The position numbers and the translations under genes are program-made. A DNA stretch of 64,000 nucleotides, taken from contig NW_024609960.1 in assembly GCF_016920785.2 (NCBI RefSeq), positions 248,001 to 312,000 of the forward strand, read 5' to 3'. Numbering within the stretch: position 1 is the first letter of the stretch; each line of letters starts with the position of its first letter. The notes under the pieces are model-generated. The model was not told where the DNA came from. It saw only the letters and a list, made by a program, of their open reading frames with translations, and searched no databases. Shown in pieces: positions 21,715-31,923 of this stretch. The DNA is from Ixodes scapularis (Eukaryota; Arthropoda; Arachnida; Ixodida; Ixodidae).

Positions 21715-21850
21715 TCGACGCCGCAGGGTCAGGTCGGGTTGGGCGGAGTCAGGTCTGGCCTATACGGGTCGGTTCGTCTTGGGTCGGCTTGGGTGGGTAG
21801 GGTGGGGTCGGGTGGAAAGAATTCGGGCCGGGTCAGTTAAAGTCAGGTTG
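21715..21850 (+). repeat. GGGTC-rich degenerate minisatellite
   Basis: Loose tandem repeats of GGGTCGG and GGTTGGG fill about 130 bases between Gypsy-2 and array element 2. Confidence 0.6.
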
Positions 21851-21854
21851 GGCG

Positions 21855-22582
21855 TTTAAAGCGCAGCACTAAGGCGCCCGTTTCTGGCTTGAGCGGTGTC
21901 GCCATCGCCGTCGGCGTAACCGCACGTTGCATTATGGGACGTTCCCATATTGAAGTCACGAACGGCACGAGTGACGTCAGGAGAGTCACGAGTAACGTCA
22001 CGTTTGACATCACGAGGTGGCGTCACACGGAGCATAAATTTAGCGGGAATATTTCCCCTTTAAATTTGGAGGAAAGTTTCCCGCTAAATTTAGCGGAAAA
22101 ATTCCCCGCTAACTTCAGCAGAAAAAATTTCCCCGCTAAATTTAGGGTAAACATTTTCCCGTTAAATATAGCGGAAAATTTTGCCGCTAAATTTCGCGGG
22201 GAGATTTCCCGCTAAATTTAGTGGAGACATTTCCCGCTAAAATTTAACGGGGAAATTTCCCGCTAAATTTAGCAAAAGGAAAATTCTCCACAAAATTTAG
22301 CGGAACACTTCCAACTAAATTTACCAGAAAAATGTTCCCGCTAAATTTAGCAGAACAATTTCCCGGCTAAATTTGGCGGAAAAACATTTTGGCTGAAAAA
22401 TACCCTGCTACATTTAGCGGAACGTAGCGGGAAATTTAGCGAAAATTTCCCGCTCAATGGGAGAGGAGCAGCAGATGAGGAGGGGGGGAGGAAGGGCATA
22501 CCCTTTCCTCCGTACGCTCGCCTCCTCCTCCTCAAGAGCTGCGCTCTAATTCGGCGCTAGAGAAAATTGTAAACGTCTTTCA
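21855..22582 (-). mobile_element. Array element 2 (same ends, AAATTTAGCGGG palindrome interior, inverted)
   Basis: It is in the opposite orientation to the other four copies. The plus-strand left edge (TTTAAAGCGCAGCACTAAGG, CGTTTCTGGCTTGAGCGG, TGCATTATGGGACG) is the complement of the family's right end, and the plus-strand right edge (CTCAAGAGCTGCGCTCTAAT, TGTAAACGTCTTTCAT) is the complement of the left end. The interior at about 22035-22450 is a diverged tandem array of a ~25-bp near-palindrome, TTTCCCGCTAAATTTAGCGG, with only a trace of the TGACGTCA/GTCACG type near the right-end side. Confidence 0.72.
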
Positions 22583-23161
22583 TTTTTTTAAATACATCCT
22601 GCAAACTGCATGAAGTTTTTCCGACACCTCTGTGCCAAAGAATCATGAGGCACCGTTCACACGCATGAGAAAGTATACTCGCGGACAAGTGTCTGTGTCA
22701 TTTAAGAAGAAGTGAAGAGTGCTGTACAGCTTTGTTCGGCGCTGAATGTGCGCGACAGCCCATGAGCCGATAGCTTTGACCCCATAGACACAAAAAGTTG
22801 TGCGCGAGTATTCTCAACTTTCAGCGGTGGTGGCACCGCTCTGTGAAAATTGCACTCTCTAGCTCCAGTATGATCGACCTCAGAATGAAGATGGTTGCTT
22901 ACACCTTCCTGACCTAGAATTATGAGGGAGGGCTTTTACGTCGCTCGTATTTGACAAGATTAGAATTATTGACACGTCGCAGAACTAACGTTGTAGTGCT
23001 GTTCTACGAGGATCATCCAGATGGCAGCCATAAAAATAGGAACTGGTGCGTCCCCTGCAGGTTGTGAAAGTTCCAAATCACCGCTTTTGCTCAAAAACGC
23101 CGTAGGGCGCAGGTCGGGTGTGACTTTCAACTTCAAATTGGTGTATATCGCGGAAAGGCAG
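22583..23161. other. Bestrophin intron without recognised features
   Basis: I see no element ends, tandem structure or convincing coding sequence. The last bases contain a weak acceptor (AAAGGCAG) used in the proposed start of exon F. Confidence 0.4.
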
Positions 23162-23476
23162 TCGTGAGTGCGTGTTTCCGCAGCAGCCCTACGGATGCAT
23201 TCCGTGCAGGAAGCACCTTCTGCAGGCTCATGAAGAGCGGCGCAGCGACCGACAAGGCCCGGAGCCGAGTCCGCTGCATGGGCAGCGGTCCTTCCTGAGG
23301 GAGCTGTTCTCGAGCAAGCCGGCCATGCGCGTGCAGGCCTGGACAGGTGCCGACGGAGACTACGCGAGTCCCGCCAAGCGGCCCCGCAAGCACCACCATC
23401 GCACCAAGGTGTCCTTCTGCGCTGAGACCTCCGGCAGACCGCGCTTTGACAAGTCCTCGCTGCGACTCAAGAGCAG
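23162..23476 (+). CDS. Best: Bestrophin exon F (tail, KVSF motif)
   Basis: The frame reads RECVFPQQPYGC..., through LRELFSSKPAMRVQAW to RHHRTKVSFCAETSGRPRF-type residues and ends LKSR. The donor AG|GTTCGC is phase 2 and fits exon G exactly. Two acceptors are possible. AAAGGCAG at 23160-23161 has a poor pyrimidine tract but gives the phase required by exon E. TTTCCGCAG ending at 23183 looks stronger but breaks phase unless a small exon is missing in 16000-23100. KVSF (23406-23417) fits the RVxF consensus for protein phosphatase 1 binding; whether it is used is unknown. Confidence 0.72.
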
Positions 23477-24054
23477 GTTCGCATACTGTTTAGTTGTCTT
23501 CGCACAGCGGGCGTCAAATGAGATGAAGCTGGTTTAGACCGATGCAACAATGGTGCATTGTAACATAGGCCTTCGGTTCGTACTCTAGATTGGGAACTCA
23601 TGGTAGCCCCCTTTGTGTCTCCAGTTTGAACCTCCTCCCCTAATCCCTTCCCCCTCCCCTTTCCCAAAAGGAAACTAGAGTTGGGGGCTAAAAGACCCCA
23701 AGTGTAGTTTTGATGGCTCTATCGTGCTAATAATACATAAAATAGTTAATTTTTTTTACAAACATTTATGCGTCATACGTTGTGAAATGGGATCAATTAG
23801 ATGTGATGTGCAGTGCTTTTAACTACTTCCGCAGCAGACGCCGATTTCTTTGACACCTTCTTTCTCCACGAATATATACCATATTCATCTGGCACAATTA
23901 AAAGAAGCGATCGCTCTAACCGATCAAACGAAAACTTCAACTTCTAGACTGCTGAAACGAGACAATAACAGAACTGATATAAACCAGTGCGAGGGCGCGA
24001 GTAGCTGTAGGCCCGTAATAAGCGACTGAACATTTCAAGACACCCAACTTGCAG

Positions 24055-25348
24055 GTCAACGTCCGACCTCGCTGCTGATATGGCTGCCGCCCTTAAGCCG
24101 GCGCTACTATTGACGTCAGCACTTGGCTCCTCAACAGTTCCTGGGCACCGCCGAAAATCCCTCGGCGGCGACCGACATCTGGAGATGACTGTCCCAGAGA
24201 CAGTGACGCATAGCCATAGCCTACCCGAACTACTGGTCCCGGATACCATGCCGCCCGCTCCACTCGAACCGGGACCGCCGGACAAACCCGTCTGTACCAC
24301 GGTACCTCCGACGACAACGTCGGCTGAACCCGCGACTGTGATTGCACCCACACGACGGAGGTCGTCACAACTGGATGCCTCCGTAGACCCAATGACGCCG
24401 GTACACATTCCTGTCACGTCCCCTCAGAGTGCGTTAGTGAAGGACTCGTTGAAGCCACCCAGTATACTCGGTCAGGCCCGTCATCGAGAGCGGAGGCGAA
24501 CAACCACAGCATTGGGTGCGATGACCAAGCCTGATGGAACAACTGAGGATGTTGCCCTGGCCGTGCCACTTAGGAAGGCCGCGATCCTGACGGCAGCGAC
24601 GGCGACAGCGGCGGCGGCGCCAGGGCTGCCACCGCCAGCCGATCCGGAACATCCCAAGTTGCCAGACATCCAGCCACCAACGACGCTGCGACGGAAACCG
24701 AGGTTACGTGTACGCGTATCAGTGCCCGAGGAAAGCGACGTTTCAGATGGTTCAGGGTCCAAGCCGGCACCTGAAACATCAGAGGCTCCGCTTCTTCCAC
24801 CAGGTAGTGCTCCTGAACCGGCTCCTGACGTCTCACCGTCCACTCCTCCACCAGTTGACCCTCCAGATAAGGGCAAAAGAACAAGAAGCTTGCCGAAAGA
24901 AACAACAGAAAAGACCGAAGGTGCACACTCCAGAGTACGGAAGATGAGTGGTGAAGACAAAGACACGCTCGGGTTCCATAAAGATAAGCATAAAGCAGAC
25001 GATAGCGATGATAATAAGTCCAAAATAACGAAGGAGCCCGAGAAAAAGACTACAACCAAGGACCCGAGCCAGACCGGAAAAGAGCCAAAGAGCGAAACCT
25101 CAGACAAGGTCGAATCCGACGAAGGAAAGGACGATGTGGAGTTCGTAGTGTTTATCCAGGAGAAAGCCCCAGACAGGCCCAAGCAGCTGATCATCGTCCC
25201 CGGCCCGCCACAACGCGCAGGATCCGTGGACAGCTTGCTCGGAGACTCCCGCCCCTCGCGAGCCAAGAGAAGAGCCTCGCTGGACAGTGGTGTTCAGGCC
25301 GACGATGACCCGGCTCATGCATCCGAGCGCAAGGAGCGTACAACGCAG
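24055..25348 (+). CDS. Best: Bestrophin exon G (long low-complexity tail)
   Basis: One base plus 431 codons; the acceptor is AACTTGCAG|G and the donor CAG|GTACGT, phase 0 at the end. The peptide is rich in proline, threonine and serine, then becomes highly charged (KDKHKADDSDDNKSK, EKKTTTKD) before VEFVVFIQEKA and KRRASLDSG. RRASLDS resembles a basophilic kinase site. It has no transmembrane segment and would be cytosolic. I know no bestrophin exon of this size, so part may be lineage-specific. Confidence 0.8.
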
Positions 25349-25629
25349 GTACGTGGAAGGTCTCATCCATCTTACGGTCAACGGAGACGAATCACCTGAT
25401 TCGACGTACCTGCATCTTACTGCCATAAGGTTGACCCACACGGCGTGTATCTGACCTTGCTTTTCTTTCGAAACGAACATACCCAAACTCCCTTGTCAGA
25501 GTCTCTTCAAAGGTGCTTTCAAGGCCAGTACGCGGTATACGGAAACTGTAGCAGTTACCTACAGGAGACTGACCAGATCAGGAAGGCAAGATGACTATAC
25601 GTTACTATGTGATGTAGCCTGTCAATCAG

Positions 25630-25880
25630 CTCCAAAAGTGCATCGTCGCGGCGTTTATCGTCTTCGTGCGTTTGCAATCACAGACTTGACCAATCACGTA
25701 CGGTGAATGCGCCACGATCCTGCGCTTCTTTTTTTTTTTTTTTTGCGCGTGATTGGCTTTGCCGGTGAAAATCAAAGGGCAGAAATGACGAGCCCCGTGT
25801 AGGTGCGGTTTTGGCGCCGCTTAATTGACTCTATCGGATCGTGGTGTCGGCTGCGGTAGGACGGGAAGTGAAACGGAGTA
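25630..25880 (+). repeat. Dispersed repeat, copy 2
   Basis: It is the counterpart of 14770-15000, with the same block order but an added poly-T run at 25731-25744 and other indels. Confidence 0.5.
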
Positions 25881-26094
25881 TAGACCAACTCAGCTCTCGG
25901 ACGTCACACCACTGTGGTGGCGCTGCAGTTGGCACTGCGCATGTGGAAACACCTCACTCCTCCCGCATCTGGTTTCTGCGCGCGCGCTTTGCCCACACCT
26001 GGCATGAACGTAGCGGGCTTGTTTGTAAACACCGTTTTGGTGTATAAGTTGCTTCCTGAAGTTGAATGTACATTCTTTCTAGACGCAGTTTTTA

Positions 26095-26280
26095 ATACCC
26101 GTACCACAAGGGCAACTCGAATGCCATTTACAAAGAATGACTTTCGTGGGATCGAAGAATCGGCTCGCGGTCTGTCGCGCGTGGAACGCCCCACGCTCGG
26201 AGTGTTGCGCGGTGATTGGCCGATCGTTCAAATGTCATTCGTTGTAAATGACATTCGAAATTCCCGTGTGGCACGGGTAT
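26095..26280. mobile_element. Foldback MITE (~186 bp)
   Basis: ATACCCGTACCACAAGGGCA and CGAATGCCATTTACAAAGAA on the left pair with their diverged complements ending CCCGTGTGGCACGGGTAT on the right. The centre is a GC-rich ~90-bp spacer. There is no coding capacity. Confidence 0.65.
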
Positions 26281-26923
26281 AACAAAGTGGCTTGTAGTCA
26301 AATCATTTTGTTAAAAAAAATATAAAAAAACTGAGTCGGGAGCGGACTTTGTAGAAGTAAACGTAAACCGCATTTATTTTGAAAGATACGTGCAACGATT
26401 GCGACGGGACACCCGGCGAGCAAAGCGACGCAGGGTCCTCGTCGGCATCACGGAGCGAGCTTAGTGGCGAGCAAGGGTCATCTGACCACGCTGATGACGT
26501 CAGTTCCGATGATGTCAGAACGCCGAACTCTTATTGGCTGATTGAATGAAAATAGCGGCTAGACCTCAAGGCATCTAGCATTGTGGTCTACACACAATCC
26601 TTTCAATCAAAACCAGGCAGAGCTAGGCGTCGTTCTGACGTTACCGCAACCCCTGCGCAAGAAGCAGACGACTCGCTCTCCGCATTGCAAGTTTTTGTCA
26701 GTACGCCGAAATTTGAATTGGCGATGACGACGCTCCTAGTACCACTAATAATATCGAAATAAGACTGAAGACACAATTTTTAAAGTGCCTGCACTAAAAC
26801 TTTCTAGTATTTTCAAATTCAATGACCTCTTCAGCTTATCTTTAAAGGGGCTTCTCTAACGCCCTTTTTGTAAAGGCGCTCTGTTGAAGGGCCACTTGTA
26901 TCTAATTCTTAGCTAACTTTCAG

Positions 26924-27442
26924 GCTCTAGGAGACACCGGTGAAACCAGCGTCCCACCATCTCTACCGACGTTCCTTCGTAGCAAGACCAAAGATGACGA
27001 TGGCGTCGGCCGGGGCCGCCAACGACGGAGGGCTAGCAGCATCATGAGAGCCAGGAGCCCGAGTAGCAGCAGTAGGGAGAGTAGAGACAGCCAAGAATGT
27101 CTGGCTTTGCTGGGCGCAGCTGCGGCTCCTGTCCATCGGAGGGTTCCCAGCGACGTCCTCATGCGTTGGCAGAACGTGTTCTCAAGAGAGCCTGGTGAAT
27201 CGTGGGAACGACCTAAGCCGAGGGTCTATGTGCCCGAGGAAGCGGGTCCTTCAACAGCCCGCACACAGGAGATGTCTACTTTGCCAATTGCAGGCCGTGT
27301 CAAAAAGCTCTCGCAGGAATTCTCCTACCAGACGTCGAGTAGTGCCCGCAGTGTTGTGACTGTGCGTAGTTCGACCGCAAGTGTGGCAAGGGCCGAGTCT
27401 AAGGCGGAAGCATTTGTCGCTAAGGAGAAGCGTAAAAGTTGA
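26924..27442 (+). CDS. Best: Bestrophin exon H (terminal exon)
   Basis: 172 codons and a stop. The acceptor is AACTTTCAG|GCT, phase 0, continuing exon G. The peptide has a basic region (RGRQRRRASSIMRARSPSS), a short segment with some hydrophobicity (ECLALLGAAAAPVHRRVPSDVLMRWQNVF), and a serine/alanine-rich end finishing in KEKRKS. I see no clear AATAAA within the first few hundred bases downstream, so the transcript end is not placed. Confidence 0.82.
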   Translation, partial: ALGDTGETSVPPSLPTFLRSKTKDDDGVGRGRQRRRASSIMRARSPSSSSRESRDSQECLALLGAAAAPVHRRVPSDVLMRWQNVFSREPGESWERPKPRVYVPEEAGPSTARTQEMSTLPIAGRVKKLSQEFSYQTSSSARSVVTVRSSTASVARAESKAEAFVAKEKRKS

Positions 27443-29536
27443 CGCGGTCCTCCGGGATGCTCACCGGGAGGTCGTGCCGTCGAAACCCCTGGAGACTAAG
27501 TTATTGTGTGACGTTCACTCCACGATATCGTGGCCACATCGATTCACATGCGACAAATGTTGCTCCCACTTCGTTTACGACTGCATTACGTTATGAGTTC
27601 GTAACTGCTAGTCACTGGTGCATCCACTAGTCAGTGTGTATCACTTTGTTTTCTATGACTGCGTGCTCATTTGGAAAACTGAGAATACATAGACATCCGC
27701 AAGACAACATGAGATTTGTTTGTTTGTTAATGCGAACAGAGATCACCAGAGGCAGTGCTCAAGATACTTGCCTCTCGTATGCCTCGTTCCTGGAAACGTG
27801 TGTGTGTGTGTGTGTGTGCACGCGTGCTATACTTTTCTAGGCACTTTTGAAACAATCTATATTTGATAGTCTTGAAGTGGAGTATTTCCTTTCCAATGAA
27901 TCCCATTGAATTTAGCGCACCTTGGTACATGTGTTTTCGCTCAGGAATCAAGATGCGTCTGATCTCGACCATCTGGATGTGCTGGCCGGTCTGTTGGGGT
28001 TCTGGAAAGCATGTGTGCGAGGGGGGGGGGGGGGGGGGCGGGAGGAAGGGAGGAAAGAGAGAGAAAAATGATTTTCACAAGCCCATCTGGTAGGCAGGTT
28101 TAGCTATTCGCGACTCCAGCGAACTATAGGGGGCGCGCTGGTCAGGCAAAATGACGGACGAAAGGAGGTCATCTTCGTCGTTCAGTACGCGGACCATCAT
28201 AAATATTTTTCACTGCGGCGTGAAATCGGTGTTACACATGAAAGCAAAGCGATTTTTCGACGGTAGGAACGTTCTTCTAGTCAATGCGCAGGAATGACAC
28301 GGCGGAAGCATAAAAATAATTGCTCTAAACGATGTTTGTCTCTATGCTGCCTACGGGAACCAAGCAGCGATAGCAGACGACAGAGTCGAAACGACCTCCT
28401 CTCCTGAGCTTCTCGGCGTTGCCGCAACGCGGCTTCGGTTTCGCTGGAGTCGCCAATAAGCTGTTGCAAGATCGATCTCAGCAAACGCACGGACCCTCAT
28501 ACCCACTAACAAATAACACATTTCGGCGGCTCATTCTTGAGCTAGACTGACGTAACGCACTCAAAATTTCGATACCATGACGCGTTCTCGGTAGTCGATT
28601 GGTGAATCCGCCAAAGTACACGCAAACAGAGCACGTTCGTAAGACGATATTGGAGCAGCTGGGTTGTGGCCTTTGCTTTGGCCCTGCTTAACGGCAAGCA
28701 AATGGTACGAATCCACCTAATCTCGATGAGCATAAATAACGCGAATGTTAAAATAATACATGCCTTTAAACGAGATTTCATTGTCGCCACGTAAACAACA
28801 TCCCAAATAACGATATCATAATCGGGTCGGGTGAGGTCAGATCAGGTCCGCTCAGCCAAAATCTTACATCAGAGACTTCGACAAGGCCAGCATGCAAAAA
28901 CGTAAAGATTGCTTTCCTCACTAATGTGTGCAGGGGATTACACTTTTCAAATGCTTTTAATTCAACTCCATGGGCATTCGGTCTTTTTTTTTTCCACCAA
29001 GGAAACTGATCATTTTCAAGAATATCCCAACTAAATAACAGCAGGTGCTTGACCCCACGTTGTACGGCTGTGCACTGGCCAAAACTAGATCGGACTTCAT
29101 CCAAACTGTAAAAAAAAAAGAAAGGTATTGTGAATCGTATTTGATTAATTTTATGTTTACACGGGGCCGCCAATTTGAAACGCGTGGTGAGAGTTTGCAC
29201 GAAAATCTACAAGCTTCTGGATGGTGAAGAGGGCTTAAGGACCATGCTGTCGTTCGACACTGCATCTAAGAGGCGCAAAACATGTCTCGTGTCTAGGAGT
29301 CATCAACAGTTTAAGCACGAGAAGATATCTTTCATGCCATCCAGAGCGTTTTCGGAGGTAACCAGGCGCCAAGTCATGCGAGTAAGATGTTTATTACTAC
29401 ATAGTTTGTCCGAATTTCCTTCGCCCATTACCTGAAGCGCCCTGATGGGAAGTTATTTGGGTCATCCGTTATGTCTGCAGCAAAAAACAAACAAACAAAC
29501 AAAAAAAAAAAAGTTTAAAGCGTTTGTTTTAAAGAT
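27443..29536. other. Downstream region of the bestrophin gene, largely featureless
   Basis: It contains a (GT)n microsatellite at about 27799-27818 and a poly-G run at 28021-28038. Open frames at 28778-29200 (minus) and 29175-29390 (plus, ending at a possible donor ATGCGA|GTAAGA) match nothing that I recognise. It probably includes the bestrophin 3' UTR at its left end. Confidence 0.4.
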
Positions 29537-29669
29537 TAGAGAGTTTTAGTAGATCGTTCCCATGACTCCGATAACGATACCCGATACTCCGCCACCGCCT
29601 CCCTTGCGCATGCATAGTATCGTTATCGGGGCTATCAGGGGTATCGGAACGATCTACTAAAACTCCCTA
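29537..29669. mobile_element. TA-flanked foldback MITE (133 bp)
   Basis: TA-GAGAGTTTTAGTAGATCG on the left pairs with CGATCTACTAAAACTCCC-TA on the right. Inner arms around GATAACGATA and TATCGTTATC extend the hairpin. Confidence 0.7.
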
Positions 29670-30617
29670 TTATTGTGTGGTTAAACTCAAATTTGACTCA
29701 CCAATTGTCGGGTGAGTGGGTTGTTGTCCTATCTCTTTAAGAAATGACTAAAGTTACTGCTTCCGAAGTGTGAGCTGGTAAAGTGCGGATGCAAATTTCC
29801 TCCCATGACAGGTTGTCCTAGCAAAAAAAGAAACCCTTAATATAAACTCCAGGGCCGGTTACCTCTCCCAGTGGTCAAAATAGTCGCAAGAGAGATTTTG
29901 AGGTCACGTGAGAGGCTCCATGGGCAGAAATTGCTTAGCGTGGTCAACCGATTCCACTCAGGGACGCAAACCTTGCCTCTTGTTTTCTGTAAATCTCGCT
30001 CAACATGACCTTCCACAGAAACACCACTGCATACGTACCGCTCCCAAAGTACATAAGAAGATTAATTTCATTCACATTTCAAGCATATTCGCCCTCTTTG
30101 CGCTCGCAAAATCGGGCCTGAATAAGTGAAGCAAGGACAGACTTACGGGTGCCAGTTGCCTGGAACGCTAGGTACCTTTAGTGTCTTGTCCCCACGGAGT
30201 CAGTTACGTGATCCAAAAATCTTTATTGTGGCCATTTTAATCGTTGGTAGAGATAGTCGTATTCACCAGAAAACCGGCCCAGAAACACTTTCCAGGACGC
30301 CTGCAGACATGTCATATGTTTGCTTGTAGAGTTGCTTCTCGCACATTCCAGCGACCAGGCTTTCTTTTCGTTATTTTTTTCCCGTTCGATGATCTGAATT
30401 TTATTTCCATTTCCGTTTTTTGCAAAAAATACCCGCAACAATAAACTCCGTTTATTTGCGATTTCCGTGTTGTTCATCATTAGAGAGTTTTAGTATACCG
30501 TTTTCATCTTCCGCTCCGCTCTGAGGGTGCCAAACTGCGCATGCGCGGCCCGCTTCGCCGGAATGGAAAGCGGAGGTCCGAAAACGCGTTTTAGTAAAGC
30601 GTTTTTCTTCAGCGTAA

Positions 30618-30804
30618 GGGCTCATTCACACTGGAAGCGGATCCGCGTTCGCAAAGCGGTTGCGAACGCGGTTGTATAAGGATTCAGTACAATTGCACGC
30701 GCACACGATGACATCAAATGCGCGTGCAATTGCACTGGATCTTTATACAACCGCTTTCGCAACCGCTTCGCGAACGCGGATCCGCTTCCAGTGTGAATGG
30801 GGGG
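30618..30804. mobile_element. Foldback MITE (~187 bp)
   Basis: The left arm has CATTCACACTGGAAGCGGAT then CCGCGTTCGC, and the right arm has GCGAACGCGG then ATCCGCTTCCAGTGTGAATG. A second symmetric block surrounds AATTGCACGCGCA in the middle. Confidence 0.7.
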
Positions 30805-31034
30805 TAAGAGCGTTTTGAGCGGGTTCGAAAAATTTGCTTGCGTGGCCCCACAAGTGGACGTTTATAGTACTAGTAAGACAAAAAAACCTAAGCGTTAACA
30901 CCAAGAGAGTAAAAGGTAGCGTGATTGTAGAGGTAGTAAAAACGAAGGCGACAATATTGAGCGCAAAAGAGTAGGCACACACCTGAAGAAATATTAAGCT
31001 ATAAAATATAAATATAATCGTTCCACCTTGTGTG

Positions 31035-31209
31035 CTATACTTCGTTTCACCTTATGTGCGAGCGAAGGCAAAGCTGGAAGCGCGAGCACGAAAGCTCCGT
31101 GCCTTCAGGCTTTGCGCGAGCGCGCGAGCTGGGCAGAAACGCAAAAAAAGCGCTGGTCTCGCGCTTCTAGCTTTGGCTTTGCTCGCAGATAAAATGAAAC
31201 GAAGTATAG
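31035..31209. mobile_element. Foldback MITE (~175 bp)
   Basis: CTATACTTCGTTTCACCTTA..GCGAGCGAAGGC at the left pairs with the diverged complement ending ATGAAACGAAGTATAG at the right. Related wording at 35243-35450 suggests another, more decayed copy. Confidence 0.55.
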
Positions 31210-31463
31210 TGAAGCCGAAGGTATAAGCATGAGCATGTTGCTCTAAACGGTACTTGCACTGCACGAGCGCGCGTGCTTATCAAGGACGCTGAAAGGCCGG
31301 CACTCGCTCTTGTAGCTTCTGCTCCACTCGAATTAAAACTGAAACAGATTTACTTATTGGAAGTAGAAAAATAAGAGAAAAGGACGAAGTTTGCGCATTG
31401 GGAGTACATCCTTTTGCGTAGTACGAGTACAGTGTTGCTCACGGCTAGCAAGGCAACTGCACG

Positions 31464-31923
31464 ATGAATCCCCGCTGTTCTCAAGGAAGGAGACTTATAC
31501 TAACGAGATTAAGCTGGCGAGACATCGAATCTATGATTCGTATCTCTCGTGCCATCAAGCGCCGAAGCTTCCTTTCCGAACGCGGTTTGCTGGATATTTC
31601 CAACGTAGAAAAGAAACCCTTTAGAAAGCTATCCTGCCTAAAGAAGGACCTGGCTGTTCTGCATGCGGGCCTCCAAATACCAGCACCCGACAGATCGGCG
31701 CAGGGTGTTGCCAATCTAGCGAGAGGCTTTGCATGGTTCTTCCTCGACTGGCCTATCCCAACCGTCTGTTCGTACTTGGATGAGCGTTTGGACGGAACTT
31801 GTCGGTGTTCTTCAGTTCTGTGAACCTCATCGTGCGTCACATCAACGAGAGGTTCGGCCACCTGCTCGCTGACATGAACAAACATAGGTGGTTGACCCTG
31901 GCGAAACTAGAGCTGTGCTCACA
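31464..31923 (+). pseudogene. Unrecognised coding-like fragment ending at a possible splice donor
   Basis: A 119-codon frame has a coding-like composition and contains WPIPTVCSYLDERLDG. A frame change near 31800 leads into a second frame with NLIVRHINERFGHLLADMNK and LAKLELCSQ, followed by GTGAGA. The 'L-V-HINERF---L' pattern is loosely like an intracellular loop of arthropod gustatory receptors, but this is only a resemblance. It could also belong to the candidate element in which it lies. Confidence 0.25.

Noticed and set aside
21715..21850. Telomere-like G-rich repeat
   Set aside because: The unit is an irregular GGGTC, not the arthropod TTAGG repeat, and it is short and internal.
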